From contig SUZM01000008.1 of NCBI GenBank assembly GCA_015059965.1, positions 1-64,000 of the forward strand: a stretch of DNA of 64,000 bases, in the 5' to 3' direction. Below the pieces are notes generated by a model. It was not told the DNA's origin, did no database searches, and worked only from the letters and a program-made list of their open reading frames with translations. The translations under genes were made by a program, and so were the position numbers. Shown in pieces: positions 17,751 through 27,731 of this stretch (positions within the stretch are counted from its first letter, which is position 1; every line of letters starts with the position of its first letter). This DNA comes from Rikenellaceae bacterium (lineage in GTDB: Bacteria > Bacteroidota > Bacteroidia > Bacteroidales > Rikenellaceae).

Positions 17751-19567
17751 ATGGTTTTGAGGGACTCCAACGCATGCGCACCCTGCAATTTGTGGTGCTC
17801 TTCATCTTTGCAGTCATCGCCCTGAGGCTCTTTCACCTGCAGATTCTGGATCGCAAATACAAGGAGATGGCCGAGGGCAACGCCTTGATCTATGAGGTAC
17901 AGTATCCGCCCCGTGGTGAGGTCTTCGATCGCAATGGCGAATACCTGGTCAAATCGCGCGAGTGCTACGACCTGATGGTCACCTGGCGTGAGATGGACAA
18001 GAAGGGATTCGACACGGTACGCATGTGTCAGGTGCTGGGGATCACGAAGGAGCGCCTGGTACGCCGCCTCAGAGAGGCCGCTGCAGCCCCGCGCAAGGCT
18101 ACGCTCGTCACCAACTTTGTCTCCAAAGAGGATAAGCTGCGCTTCGATGCCTGCGGCTTCAAAGGCTTTCATGCCGTCTATCGTACCGCTCGCGAGTACC
18201 CGATGCAGGTGGGAGGCAACCTGCTGGGCTTCGTGAGCGAGGTGAACGACAAAGACCTGGAGCGCGATGCCTACTACCGCGCAGGCGACTACATCGGCAA
18301 GACCGGCGTGGAGTCGGCCTACGAAGAGCTGTTGCGCGGCCGAAAGGGGGTAAAGATCCTGGAGCGCGACTCACACGGTGCGATCAAGGGCTCCTACATG
18401 GATGGCCTCTACGACACCCTGCCCGAGGCGGGCAGCTACCTGGTCTGCACCATCGATGCCAAGTTGCAGAAGTTCTGCGAGGAGCTGATGGTCGGCAAGG
18501 TGGGGGCCGCCGTGGCGATCGAACCCGCGACCGGGGAGATCCTGATGATGGTCTCATCGCCCACCTACGACCCGGATGAGTTGGTGGGCCGCCAACGCGG
18601 CAACCACTACATGCAGCTCTTGGGCAACAAGCGCCGCCCGCTCTACAACCGCGCCGTCTCGGCCCGCTACCCGCCCGGCTCGACCTTCAAGCTGGTGCAG
18701 GGTCTAATCGGCATGCAGGAGGGAGTGGTTAGCCCCGGAACGCGCTACCCATGCCAAAAAGGCTACTACTACACCGCAACCCGCAAGGTGGGATGCCACG
18801 ATCACGCCTCGCCCCTCGACCTGCGCGATGCCGTGGCCCACTCCTGCAACGCCTACTTCTGCTACGTCTTCCGCGATATTCTGGACCAAAATCCCGAAGG
18901 GGTGAAGAAGGGTTTTGAGAAGTGGGAGGAGTATGTGCGCAGCTTTGGTTTCGGTCGCAAACTCGACTCCGACTTCCTGAGCGAAGGCAACGGCTACGTT
19001 CCCGACCGCGCCTTCTACGACAAACGCTACCGCGGCTCGTGGAAGTCACAAACCGTTATCTCGCTCTCGATTGGTCAGGGTGAGGTGGGCTGTACCCCCT
19101 TGCAGATGGCCAACCTTGCGGCTATCGTAGCCAACCGCGGTTACTACTACATCCCTCACATTGTCAAGCAGATCGAGGGACGTGATTCGATCGACCGCCG
19201 CTTCTACGAGCGCCACTACACGATGGTCGATTCGAAGCACTTCGAGCCCATCGTCGAGGGCATGTGGCGCGGCGTGAATGTAGCGGGCACCTCGACCCTG
19301 GCCAAGTTGCCGGGTCTGGAGGTGTGTGGCAAGACCGGAACGGCCCAGAATCCCCACGGTGCCGACCACTCGACCTTCCTGACGTTTGCGCCGAAGGATA
19401 ATCCGAAGATCGCCATCTCGGTCTATGTCGAAAATGCGGGGTTCGGTGCCACAGCAGCCGTTCCGATCGCGTCGCTGCTCGAGGAGTACTACCTCACCGA
19501 CACCATTACGCGCCCCCACCTGGTGGAGTATGTCAAGAACCTGAAACCCAACTACCGTCAATATTAG
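17747..19567 (+). CDS. mrdA: Penicillin-binding protein 2 (elongasome transpeptidase)
   Basis: PBP2 cross-links peptidoglycan during side-wall growth. I choose the ATG overlapping the mreD stop, giving 606 residues. One membrane helix near residues 13-30 is followed by the dimerisation/pedestal region (PPRGEVFDRNGEYL). The transpeptidase domain has the active-site serine motif STFK (Ser312, in PPGSTFKLVQ), SCN in HSCNAYFCY, and KTGTAQNP near the C-terminus. The next methionine (MRTLQF, codon 10) is an alternative start. It is followed 15 bp later by its partner glycosyltransferase rodA. Confidence 0.96.
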   Translation: MNGFEGLQRMRTLQFVVLFIFAVIALRLFHLQILDRKYKEMAEGNALIYEVQYPPRGEVFDRNGEYLVKSRECYDLMVTWREMDKKGFDTVRMCQVLGITKERLVRRLREAAAAPRKATLVTNFVSKEDKLRFDACGFKGFHAVYRTAREYPMQVGGNLLGFVSEVNDKDLERDAYYRAGDYIGKTGVESAYEELLRGRKGVKILERDSHGAIKGSYMDGLYDTLPEAGSYLVCTIDAKLQKFCEELMVGKVGAAVAIEPATGEILMMVSSPTYDPDELVGRQRGNHYMQLLGNKRRPLYNRAVSARYPPGSTFKLVQGLIGMQEGVVSPGTRYPCQKGYYYTATRKVGCHDHASPLDLRDAVAHSCNAYFCYVFRDILDQNPEGVKKGFEKWEEYVRSFGFGRKLDSDFLSEGNGYVPDRAFYDKRYRGSWKSQTVISLSIGQGEVGCTPLQMANLAAIVANRGYYYIPHIVKQIEGRDSIDRRFYERHYTMVDSKHFEPIVEGMWRGVNVAGTSTLAKLPGLEVCGKTGTAQNPHGADHSTFLTFAPKDNPKIAISVYVENAGFGATAAVPIASLLEEYYLTDTITRPHLVEYVKNLKPNYRQY

Positions 19568-19582
19568 TCTGCCACAGTTGCC

Positions 19583-21022
19583 ATGATGCAAAATCAAAAT
19601 AAATCGGGAATCTTTGAGGGGGTTGATCGCTGGGCAATCCTCTACTACCTAATGATCGTCTTGTTCGGCTGTCTGTGCATTACCTCGGCCTCGTCCGAGG
19701 ATTCGACGGGCGGTTTGTTTGCCTTCAGCCACTTCTATACCAAACAGATTGTCTGGATGGGTGTCGCATGGGTCTTCGCCCTGCTGGTGTTGCTCCTGGA
19801 TTCGAGCCTCTTCCACAAATGGGCCTATGTGGCCTATGGCGCGGGTATTCTGCTCCTGCTGGCCACCTTGGTCATTGGTACGGAGATCAACGGAGCCAAA
19901 GCATGGATCAACCTCGGGGTGATGAACTGGCAACCGGTCGAGGTGGTGAAGATCGCCACAGCCCTGGCCCTGGCCCGCATGATGAGCGAATACAACTTCT
20001 CGATCTCGCGCCCGGGAGACTTGGTGAAGGTCGGCCTGCTGTTGCTCTGCCCCCTGGCGATCATCGTCCTGCAAAACGACACCGGATCGGGTATCGTCCT
20101 GGGCTCGTTCCTCTTCGTACTCTACCGCGAGGGCCTCAACAAGTGGCTCTGCATCCCCATCCTGATGGTTGCCGGATTGTTTATCATCTCGTTTCTGCTC
20201 TCGCCCATTGCGCTGTTGATCCTGATGATCGGTGTCTGCACCCTATCGGAGACGATGATGAATCGTCGCTGGCGCTCGCGCGTGGTCTTCCTCTCATCGC
20301 TCTTTCTGAGCTCCATCCTGCTCTATTTCTGTGTGCAGTTCTTCTGGCCCGGATCGATCAGCTACTACGGAGCCCTGCTCACCGTTACCCTCATCTCGGC
20401 CGTCGGGATCGCCATCTACGCCTTCCGCTCAAACCTGCAGAACATCTTCCTGATCCTGGGCCTCTTCTTCTGCTCGCTGCTCTTTTTGGATACGACCAAC
20501 TACGTCTTCGAATCGGTACTGAAGCCCCACCAGCGCGATCGCATCAACACCTTCCTGGGACTGATGGACGATCCGCACGATCTGGGCTACAATGTCAATC
20601 AGTCGAAGATCGCCATCGGCTCGGGCGGCCTGCTGGGCAAGGGATTCATGGAGGGAACGCAGATCAAATATGGCTTCGTACCCGAGAAGCATACCGACTT
20701 CATCTTCTGCACCGTGGGTGAGGAGTGGGGGTTCCTGGGAGCCATCTGTCTGCTGACGCTCTACTGCCTGCTGATCCTGCGACTGATGCGCATGGGCGAG
20801 CGGCAGGAGGAGCCCTTCGGCCGTATCTACTGCTACTGCGTGGCGGCCATCCTATTGTTCCACATCATGGTTAATGTCGGCATGACCATCGGACTGATGC
20901 CCGTAATGGGTATCCCGCTGCCCTTCATGAGCTACGGAGGCTCCTCGCTGATGGCCTTCACCGTACTGCTCTTCATTGCCATCCGTCTCGATGCCTCGAC
21001 CCGTACCTTCAACTTCCGATAA
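19583..21022 (+). CDS. rodA: Peptidoglycan glycosyltransferase RodA (SEDS family)
   Basis: RodA polymerises glycan strands from lipid II and works with PBP2. The 479-residue protein has about ten transmembrane helices and SEDS motifs: GAKAWINLG, QNDTGSGIVLG, HQRDRINTFLG near the periplasmic loop, VNQSKIAIGSGGLLGKGFMEGTQ, PEKHTDFIFCTVGEEWGF, and the C-terminal GIPLPFMSYGGSSL. There is an extra hydrophobic stretch in the middle (about residues 215-300), so it is longer than the E. coli protein. The stop is three bases before the next gene. Confidence 0.95.
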   Translation: MMQNQNKSGIFEGVDRWAILYYLMIVLFGCLCITSASSEDSTGGLFAFSHFYTKQIVWMGVAWVFALLVLLLDSSLFHKWAYVAYGAGILLLLATLVIGTEINGAKAWINLGVMNWQPVEVVKIATALALARMMSEYNFSISRPGDLVKVGLLLLCPLAIIVLQNDTGSGIVLGSFLFVLYREGLNKWLCIPILMVAGLFIISFLLSPIALLILMIGVCTLSETMMNRRWRSRVVFLSSLFLSSILLYFCVQFFWPGSISYYGALLTVTLISAVGIAIYAFRSNLQNIFLILGLFFCSLLFLDTTNYVFESVLKPHQRDRINTFLGLMDDPHDLGYNVNQSKIAIGSGGLLGKGFMEGTQIKYGFVPEKHTDFIFCTVGEEWGFLGAICLLTLYCLLILRLMRMGERQEEPFGRIYCYCVAAILLFHIMVNVGMTIGLMPVMGIPLPFMSYGGSSLMAFTVLLFIAIRLDASTRTFNFR

Positions 21023-21025
21023 AAG

Positions 21026-23626
21026 ATGTCACAAACCCCCGAAGAGAGCCACACATCCTTCAGCGGGCTGAGCCCCGAAGAGGTTGCCGAAAGCCGTCTA
21101 AAGCATGGCGAAAACCGAATCACTCCCCCCAAGGAGCAATCCCTGCTGAGACTCTTCCTGGAGAAGTTTCGCGACCCGATTGTGCGCATCCTTCTGGTAG
21201 CGGCCCTCCTCTCGTTGGGTATCGCCTCCATCGAGGGAGAGTACACCGAGACAATCGGCATCCTGATGGCCATCTTCCTGGCCACGGGCATCGCTTTTCT
21301 CTTCGAGTGGGATGCCATGCGCCGCTTCAAACGTCTGAACCGCGTAAACGATGACGAACCCGTGAAGGTGATCCGCGGAGGGAAGGCCTGCAGCATTCCG
21401 CGCCATGAGGTGGTAGTGGGTGACCTGGTGCTGGTCGAGAGCGGCGAGATGATTCCGGCCGATGGTCTGCTGGTGGAGGCCGTTTCGCTGAGCGTAAACG
21501 AATCGATGCTCACGGGTGAGGCGCTCTGCCGCAAGAGCGCCCGCGAGGCGGATTTCGACCCCGAGGCCACCTACCCCACCAACCGCCTGCTGCGCGGCAC
21601 AACCGTCAGCGAGGGCTATGGCCGCATGGTTGTCGAGGCCGTGGGCGACCACACCGAGGCGGGGCGTGTAACCGAGCAGTCATTGATCCGCAGTGGCGAG
21701 CCTACCCCGCTGAACAATCAATTAGAGCGCCTCTCGAAGTGGATCGGCCGTATCGGCTTTGCTACGGCAGCCCTGATCTTCTTGTGCCTTACGTCGAAAG
21801 CCCTGATCTGGGGCGATCTGCTCAGCCGGAGCGGTCTGGAGATCTTCAGTGAGTTGCTCGAGATCTTCATGGTCGCCGTGGCCGTCATTGTGATGGCCGT
21901 ACCCGAAGGTCTTCCGATGGCCATCACCCTGTCGCTGGCCCTCTCGATGCGCCGCATGCTCAAGACCAACAACCTGGTACGCAAGATGCACGCCTGCGAG
22001 ACGATGGGTGCGGTAACGGTGATCTGCACCGACAAGACCGGCACGCTGACCTGCAACCGCATGACCGTTGAGCAGGTCGCCGGCTTCGGACCCTACACCC
22101 CCGAGGAGCTGTCGCTGGCCCTGGCGGCCAACAGCACAGCCCTGCTCGACAGCCGGGGTGAGCCGCTCGGCAACCCCACCGAGGGGGCACTGTTGCGCTG
22201 GATCACCACAGAACTCGATGCCGACTATGAGGCCCTTCGCCGCTCGGTGGAGATCCGGGACCGCCTCCCCTTCTCTACCGAGCGAAAATATATGGCCACA
22301 CTCATCTACGACCCCGTGCGAGACGAGCAACGGCTCTTCGTGAAGGGTGCCCCCGAGATTGTCCGCTCACTCTGCTCTGCAGATGGAGACGATACCCGGC
22401 TCCAAGAGCAACTCCTAAGCTGGCAACAGCACGCCATGCGCACACTCGGCGTGGCGTGGTGCACCACCCGCGCCACCAGCTGCGAAGAGGCCCTTCAGCG
22501 CGAAGAGCTGTGCTTTATGGCCGCCTTTGCCATTGGCGATCCGGTGCGCGACGAGGTTCCCGAGGCTGTGGCCCGCTGCCTGAGAGCCGGCATCGGCATC
22601 AAAATCGTTACGGGCGACACCCCCGCCACGGCCACCGAGATCGCCCGCCGCATCGGCCTATGGGACGATCAGCGGGATGGTGAACGCCAGCGCATCACCG
22701 GCCCCGAGTTTTCGGCGCTCACAGACGAAGAGCTCCTGGAGCGAATCGGGGAGCTGAAGATCATCGCCCGAGCCCGACCACTGGACAAGCAGCGCCTCGT
22801 GCAGCTGCTGCAACGCCAAGGCGAGGTGGTAGCCGTCACGGGCGACGGCACGAACGATGCCCCGGCTCTGAATTTCGCCAACGTGGGCCTCTCGATGGGT
22901 TCGGGAACCTCCGTAGCGAAAGATGCCGGCGACATCACTCTGCTCGACGACAGCTTCCGATCCATCGTTACGGCTGTGCTGTGGGGTCGCTCGCTCTACC
23001 GCAACATCCAACGCTTCCTACTCTTCCAGCTCACGATCAACCTTACGGCGATCCTGATCCTCTTCCTGGGCTCGCTGTTCGGCTCCGAAATGCCCCTTAC
23101 GGTGGTGCAGATGCTCTGGGTGAACCTCATTATGGATACCTTTGCCGCCATGGCTCTCGCCTCACTGCCCCCCGAGGAGGAGGTGATGCGCGAACGACCG
23201 CGCCCCCGTAACCAATTTATCATCACGCGCCCGATGGCCAGCTCGATCCTGGGCTGGGGACTCTGCTTTGTCGTGGGGCTGCTCAGTCTGCTCTTCTGGA
23301 TGGATCGAGGCGATGGTCTGAGCCTAAGGGAGCTCACGATCTTCTTCTCCATCTTCGTCTTCCTGCAGTTCTGGAACCTCTTTAATGCCAAGGGATTCGG
23401 CACACACCACCCGGCCATCTTCGACCATCGCGACTGCCGCATGTTCTTCCTTGTACTGCTACTCATCGGCCTGGGACAGATCGCCATCGTCGAGTGGGGT
23501 GGCACCATCTTCCGCACCTGCCCCTTAACTCCCGAGACCTGGTGCCGAATCATCGGCCTAAGCTCGATCGTTGCCCTGGCCGGCGAACTCATTCGACAGG
23601 TGAAGCGCTCGATGAAGAGGAAATAA
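21026..23626 (+). CDS. Calcium-transporting P-type ATPase (PMCA-like, type IIB)
   Basis: This 866-residue membrane pump probably exports Ca2+ with ATP. All P-type landmarks are present: actuator loop SMLTGEA, helix M4 motif PEGLPMAITL, phosphorylation motif DKTGTLT (Asp336), KGAPEIV in the nucleotide-binding domain, hinge GDGTNDAPAL, and M6 motif WVNLIMDTFAAMAL typical of PMCA/SERCA Ca sites. It follows rodA by three bases, so it is cotranscribed with the cell-shape genes; the reason is unclear. Substrate is inferred from family motifs. Confidence 0.9.
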   Translation: MSQTPEESHTSFSGLSPEEVAESRLKHGENRITPPKEQSLLRLFLEKFRDPIVRILLVAALLSLGIASIEGEYTETIGILMAIFLATGIAFLFEWDAMRRFKRLNRVNDDEPVKVIRGGKACSIPRHEVVVGDLVLVESGEMIPADGLLVEAVSLSVNESMLTGEALCRKSAREADFDPEATYPTNRLLRGTTVSEGYGRMVVEAVGDHTEAGRVTEQSLIRSGEPTPLNNQLERLSKWIGRIGFATAALIFLCLTSKALIWGDLLSRSGLEIFSELLEIFMVAVAVIVMAVPEGLPMAITLSLALSMRRMLKTNNLVRKMHACETMGAVTVICTDKTGTLTCNRMTVEQVAGFGPYTPEELSLALAANSTALLDSRGEPLGNPTEGALLRWITTELDADYEALRRSVEIRDRLPFSTERKYMATLIYDPVRDEQRLFVKGAPEIVRSLCSADGDDTRLQEQLLSWQQHAMRTLGVAWCTTRATSCEEALQREELCFMAAFAIGDPVRDEVPEAVARCLRAGIGIKIVTGDTPATATEIARRIGLWDDQRDGERQRITGPEFSALTDEELLERIGELKIIARARPLDKQRLVQLLQRQGEVVAVTGDGTNDAPALNFANVGLSMGSGTSVAKDAGDITLLDDSFRSIVTAVLWGRSLYRNIQRFLLFQLTINLTAILILFLGSLFGSEMPLTVVQMLWVNLIMDTFAAMALASLPPEEEVMRERPRPRNQFIITRPMASSILGWGLCFVVGLLSLLFWMDRGDGLSLRELTIFFSIFVFLQFWNLFNAKGFGTHHPAIFDHRDCRMFFLVLLLIGLGQIAIVEWGGTIFRTCPLTPETWCRIIGLSSIVALAGELIRQVKRSMKRK

Positions 23627-23661
23627 TCTTGCCAAAAGAGCCTTTTTCCGCCCAATTTTTG

Positions 23662-23669
23662 TATCTTTG
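23662..23669 (+). promoter_or_regulatory. sdaA promoter -7 box
   Basis: TATCTTTG, about 70 nt before the start codon. The leader can fold a stem with GAAATCTCC (around 23685) pairing to GGAGGTTTC (around 23712). Confidence 0.6.
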
Positions 23670-23738
23670 CCTCATGGTTAGGTTGAAATCTCCGCACTCC
23701 ACAGCGGGGAGGGAGGTTTCGTTTAGTTAGGAGAATTT

Positions 23739-24953
23739 ATGGAAAGCATGAAGACACTTAAGGAGTTATATCGTATTGGCCATGGGCCTTCGTCGAGCCA
23801 CACAATGGGCCCGCGCAAGGCGGCGCACATCTACCGCGAACGCCACCCCGAGGCCGCCTCGTTCCGCGTTACCCTCTACGGCTCACTGGCCGCCACGGGA
23901 AAGGGACACATGACCGATGTGGCCATCATTGAGGCCCTGGCCCCGCGCCCCGTCGAGCTGATCTGGGAGCCCAAAACCGTCCTCAAACGCCACACCAACG
24001 GCATGCTCTTCGAGGCGGTAAATCCGGCTGGTGAGAGCTACGATGCCTGGACGGTGTTCAGCGTGGGCGGCGGAGCGCTGGCCGGTGAGGGCATCATCCA
24101 CACCGAGAGCCCCGATATCTATGAGATGACGCGCCTGAGCCAGATTCTGGGCTGGTGCGAACGCACGGGACACAACTACTGGGAGTATGTCGAGCAGTGC
24201 GAGGAGTCCGACCTCTGGGACTACCTCTCCGAGGTATGGCGCACGATGCGCGAGGCGGTGGAGCGTGGTCTGGAGGCCGAAGGGGTACTGCCCGGCCCGC
24301 TGAACCTGAGCCGCAAGGCCTCGAAATACCACATCAAGGCCCTGGGCTACAAGGCCAATTTGCAAACCCGCGGTCTGGTCTTCGCCTATGCCCTGGCCGT
24401 GAGCGAGGAGAACGCCTCGGGCGGCCGCATCGTGACGGCCCCCACCTGCGGCTCATGCGGCGTGGTACCTGCCGTGCTCTACCACCTCGAGAAGGGACAC
24501 CTCTTCACCGAAAAACGCATCCTGCGCGCCTTAGCCACAGCCGGTCTGGTGGGCAACATCGTCAAGCATAACGCCTCGATCTCGGGTGCCGAGGTTGGGT
24601 GCCAGGGAGAGGTGGGCGTAGCCTGCGCCATGGCAGCTGCTGCCGCCAACCAACTCTTCGGCGGCTCGCCCGCCCAAATCGAATATGCCGCCGAGATGGG
24701 CCTGGAGCACCACCTGGGTATGACCTGCGACCCGGTGTGCGGGCTGGTGCAGATCCCCTGCATCGAGCGCAACGCCTACGCCGCCACCCGCGCTCTGGAT
24801 GCCAATATCTACTCGGCCTTCACGGATGGTACGCACCGCGTATCGTTCGACCGCGTGGTGCAGGTGATGAAGCAGACGGGCCACGATATCCCCTCGCTCT
24901 ACAAAGAGACCTCGGAGGGCGGTCTGGCCAAGGACTACAAACAAATGGAGTAG
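23739..24953 (+). CDS. sdaA: L-serine dehydratase (iron-sulfur, single-chain)
   Basis: The enzyme deaminates L-serine to pyruvate and ammonia in the cytoplasm using a [4Fe-4S] cluster. The 404-residue chain has the N-terminal beta domain ([17 protein letters not shown]) and the alpha domain with [11 protein letters not shown] plus the cluster cysteines in [16 protein letters not shown]. The start may be this methionine or the one three codons later (MKTLKELY). It is monocistronic with its own promoter and a downstream bidirectional terminator. It makes ammonia, which is relevant to the ammonia-type carbamoyl phosphate synthesis suspected from carA. Confidence 0.95.
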   Translation: MESMKTLKELYRIGHGPSSSHTMGPRKAAHIYRERHPEAASFRVTLYGSLAATGKGHMTDVAIIEALAPRPVELIWEPKTVLKRHTNGMLFEAVNPAGESYDAWTVFSVGGGALAGEGIIHTESPDIYEMTRLSQILGWCERTGHNYWEYVEQCEESDLWDYLSEVWRTMREAVERGLEAEGVLPGPLNLSRKASKYHIKALGYKANLQTRGLVFAYALAVSEENASGGRIVTAPTCGSCGVVPAVLYHLEKGHLFTEKRILRALATAGLVGNIVKHNASISGAEVGCQGEVGVACAMAAAAANQLFGGSPAQIEYAAEMGLEHHLGMTCDPVCGLVQIPCIERNAYAATRALDANIYSAFTDGTHRVSFDRVVQVMKQTGHDIPSLYKETSEGGLAKDYKQME

Positions 24954-25052
24954 TTTTTCAAACGAGGAAATCCAAAATCCTTTTTAATCTGCTTAATAAC
25001 AGATTAATAAAAGTTCCGGCTTGCACTTGAGGGCAGTTGCAACGCTCGGCAA

Positions 25053-25104
25053 AAAAGAGCGGGCGGGCAGTACAATCAGTACTTCCCGCCCGTTTCTCTT
25101 TTTA
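25053..25104 (+). terminator. Bidirectional intrinsic terminator between sdaA and the response regulator
   Basis: Stem CGGGCGGG..AGTAC / GTACT..CCCGCCCG with loop AATCA. It is followed by TTTCTCTTTTT on the plus strand and by CTCTTTTTTG on the minus strand, so it can serve both convergent transcripts. Confidence 0.8.
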
Positions 25105-25128
25105 TTAGCGACTGCAGCTGTCCCCTTA

Positions 25129-25776
25129 TCACATTAAATCCACAAGCGAATGCTTAATGGCATAGACCACCAGGGAGGCGGTATTCTTGCAACCGGTCTT
25201 TTCGAGGATGTTGGCGCGGTGCTTATCCACCGTACGCTTGGAGATGAAGAGCATATCGGCGATCTCCTGGTTCGAGAGGCCCTGACAAACGGCCAGCAGG
25301 ATCTCCAATTCGCGGGTCGAGAGCGCCTCCTCATCAAAGGAGTCCGAGGTGCCGGGCAGCTGAGAGGTGAGGGTCGAGAGGATCGCCTCAGAGAAGTAGG
25401 TACCCCCCTCGCAGACACAGCGAATGGCCTCGAGCACCTCGTCAATCGAGGAGTCTTTGAGCAGGAATCCCGAGGCTCCGGCCTCGACCATGCGCGTATA
25501 GTAGTTCTCATCGCCAAACATCGAGAGGGTAACAATGCGCAGCGTGGGGTCGGCCTCAAGGGCCCGGCGCGTGGTCTCCACCCCGTCGATTCCCGGCATG
25601 GAGATATCCATAAAGACCACATCGCACTCCACTGCGGGCTGCAGGGCCAGGAACTCTTCGCCCGAAGCGGCTTCGGCAACCACACGGCAATGGCCGATCT
25701 GCTCCAGCAAATTCTTCAGTCCTCCACGAAAGAGGGCATGGTCATCGACCAGAACGATACGCGGTTCACTACACAT
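25129..25776 (-). CDS. LuxR/NarL-family response regulator
   Basis: The 215-residue regulator has a receiver domain with acidic pocket VLVDDHALFRGG (Asp11, Asp12) and phosphorylation site Asp57 (VVFMDISMPG). A C-terminal LuxR helix-turn-helix follows (LSTRELEILLAVCQGLSNQ, then ISKRTVDKHRANILEKTGCKN). It lies 28 bp after the histidine kinase gene and is the last gene of surE-kinase-regulator. Targets are unknown. Confidence 0.92.
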   Translation of the reverse strand: MCSEPRIVLVDDHALFRGGLKNLLEQIGHCRVVAEAASGEEFLALQPAVECDVVFMDISMPGIDGVETTRRALEADPTLRIVTLSMFGDENYYTRMVEAGASGFLLKDSSIDEVLEAIRCVCEGGTYFSEAILSTLTSQLPGTSDSFDEEALSTRELEILLAVCQGLSNQEIADMLFISKRTVDKHRANILEKTGCKNTASLVVYAIKHSLVDLM

Positions 25777-25804
25777 AAGTTATCGATATTAAAAGGTTAA
25801 AGCA

Positions 25805-26764
25805 CTATTTCACGACGGCATGAGGGCGATTTTGGGGAATCTCGACGCGCGCCTCGGCCTGCATGCCGCACCCCTTGGCAGCGAAGATCTCCAACTTGCC
25901 GCCGAGGGAGTGGATGCGCGAATGGATATTCGAGAGGCCCATACCGAAATCGGCCACCGTCAGGTGGTTGAAGCCCTTGCCATTGTCGGAATAACTGAGG
26001 CAGAGAGCCCCCTCCTCACGTCGAAGCGAGAGGGTAATCTCACTGCATGCGGCATGCTTGAGCGAGTTGTTGATCAGCTCACAGATCACGCGATAGAAGA
26101 TCACCTCGACATCCTCATCAAAGCGCTCGCCTTCGATGTTGGTCGTAAAGGTAAACTTCTCGCTGTGGATCGAGGCGCACTTGTTGATGAAGTTCTGCAC
26201 GCCGCGCGCCAAACCGAAATTCATCAACAGGTGAGGCGACATGTTGTTCGAAATCTCTCTTACCGAGCGGATCGCCTCATCGATCACATAGGCCGTGTTT
26301 TCGATGATGCGCAGCTCCTCGGGCGAACGTCCCTTGCGTGAGATTGCCGTCAACGACATCTTGGCCGACGAGAGCAGAGGGCCCATGCCATCGTGGAGTT
26401 CGCGGGCAAAGTGCGAACGAGACTTCTCCTCGGCACGCAGCACAGCCGTGAGGATGTACTTGCTGAACGACTGCCGGTGCTGCTCCATGCGATCCACATG
26501 ATTCACCAACTTATGGGCATAGAGCATCGAGATCGAGAGGGCAATCGAGACGATCACACCGATCCATACGGTCCACTCCATGGGGGCATCGTGGCCGCTG
26601 ACCCAGAAGAACTGAAGGATGCGCTCGGCCGAGAGGAGGAAGAATCCCAGGATGAAGAGGATCCAAATGGCATTGAATCGGGTCTTGGGAATCAATCTCA
26701 CGGCGTAGGTCGAGGCAACCAACTGAAAGAGGATGGCCAAAATAAGAAGAATCTTCAGAAACAT
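25805..26764 (-). CDS. Membrane sensor histidine kinase (HisKA_3 / NarX-DesK type)
   Basis: This 319-residue kinase has three predicted membrane helices (about 3-22, 32-50, 65-84) and no large periplasmic domain, so it likely senses something in or near the membrane. The HisKA_3 phosphoacceptor is His124 in ARELHDGMGPLLSSAK, and the ATPase domain has YSDNGKGFNHL and GMGLSNIHSRIHSLGG. It is 22 bp after surE and just before its cognate LuxR-type regulator. The signal is unknown. Confidence 0.9.
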   Translation of the reverse strand: MFLKILLILAILFQLVASTYAVRLIPKTRFNAIWILFILGFFLLSAERILQFFWVSGHDAPMEWTVWIGVIVSIALSISMLYAHKLVNHVDRMEQHRQSFSKYILTAVLRAEEKSRSHFARELHDGMGPLLSSAKMSLTAISRKGRSPEELRIIENTAYVIDEAIRSVREISNNMSPHLLMNFGLARGVQNFINKCASIHSEKFTFTTNIEGERFDEDVEVIFYRVICELINNSLKHAACSEITLSLRREEGALCLSYSDNGKGFNHLTVADFGMGLSNIHSRIHSLGGKLEIFAAKGCGMQAEARVEIPQNRPHAVVK

Positions 26765-26786
26765 GGCTCAAAGGGGTGTGAAGAGG

Positions 26787-27572
26787 TTAGCGGTCACGCT
26801 GTGTGAAAAGTTCACCAAGTTCGGCCAGCCGTCCGTAGTCGGTCATATCGACCTGTACGGGAACCACAGCCACATAGCCGTTGCGCATGGCCCATTCGTC
26901 GGTATCGCAGGCCTCGGGCTCGGAGTTCACATACTCGCCCGTGAGCCAGAAGTACTCTCTTCCGCGGGGATCCTCATGGCGCACAAAGCGTTCACGCCAA
27001 TAGCCGCCCGTCTGACGACAAACACGAATACCCTTGAGTTCATCGGCCGGGATGGCCGGCAGATTGACATTCAAACACAGCGGAGTGCGGGGCTGCTGCT
27101 CCAACACGGCGCGAATGATCTGCTCGCCATAGCGCATCGCCCCCTCGAAATCGGCATCGGGCGAGTGGTCATCGACCGAGATGCCGATCGAGGGACAGTT
27201 GTAGAAACTCCCTTCGATGGCGGCCCCCATCGTACCCGAATAGAGGACATTTACGGCCGAGTTCGAACCGTGGTTGATACCCGAGAGGACCAAATCGACC
27301 TTGCGATCCGCCAACAGATGGTCGAAGGCCATCTTCACACAATCCACAGGCGTCCCTGAGAAGGCATACACCTCAAGCCCCTCCTCCTCGCGCACCTTCC
27401 TCAGAAAGAGTGGACGGCTCATCGTAAAGGCCTGACTCATACCGCTCTGCGACTCCTCGGGAGCCAATACCACCACACGACCGAACTTACGGGCCACCTC
27501 CACCAGCGAGGCCATGCCGCGCGAGCGGTAGCCGTCGTCGTTGGTCAGAAATATCAATCGTTCGTTCTTCAT
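26787..27572 (-). CDS. surE: 5'/3'-nucleotidase SurE
   Basis: SurE removes phosphate from nucleoside monophosphates under stress. I start at the methionine of MKNERLIFLTNDDGY; an upstream in-frame start would put 21 residues encoded by the promoter region ahead of it. The 261-residue protein has the metal site Asp-Asp in TNDDGYRSRGM, SGTPVDCVKMA, SGINHGSNSAVNVLYSGTMGAAIEG and a conserved Asn pair. Its promoter has TTGCTCA heptamers directly upstream. It heads the operon with the two-component pair. Confidence 0.94.
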   Translation of the reverse strand: MKNERLIFLTNDDGYRSRGMASLVEVARKFGRVVVLAPEESQSGMSQAFTMSRPLFLRKVREEEGLEVYAFSGTPVDCVKMAFDHLLADRKVDLVLSGINHGSNSAVNVLYSGTMGAAIEGSFYNCPSIGISVDDHSPDADFEGAMRYGEQIIRAVLEQQPRTPLCLNVNLPAIPADELKGIRVCRQTGGYWRERFVRHEDPRGREYFWLTGEYVNSEPEACDTDEWAMRNGYVAVVPVQVDMTDYGRLAELGELFTQRDR

Positions 27573-27591
27573 TTTTTCGGTTGAATTTTCG

Positions 27592-27637
27592 CAAAGATAC
27601 TCAATAATGGGCAATGAGCAATGAACAATGTGCAATT
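27592..27637 (-). promoter_or_regulatory. surE promoter with TTGCTCA-type heptamers
   Basis: On the minus strand four degenerate heptamers (TTGCACA, TTGTTCA, TTGCTCA, TTGCCCA) run into TTATTGAG and the -7 box TATCTTTG (27599-27592). The TTG of the third heptamer lies exactly 19 nt from the -7 box, so the array supplies the -33 element. Confidence 0.7.
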
Positions 27638-27731
27638 ATTTTTGGTGCTTATATAATACAAGGTTACACAATCGGGAGCGAAATTCACTTTGCTCACCTT
27701 TTTTACTCACGGCGGAACGCCGAGTTTATAA

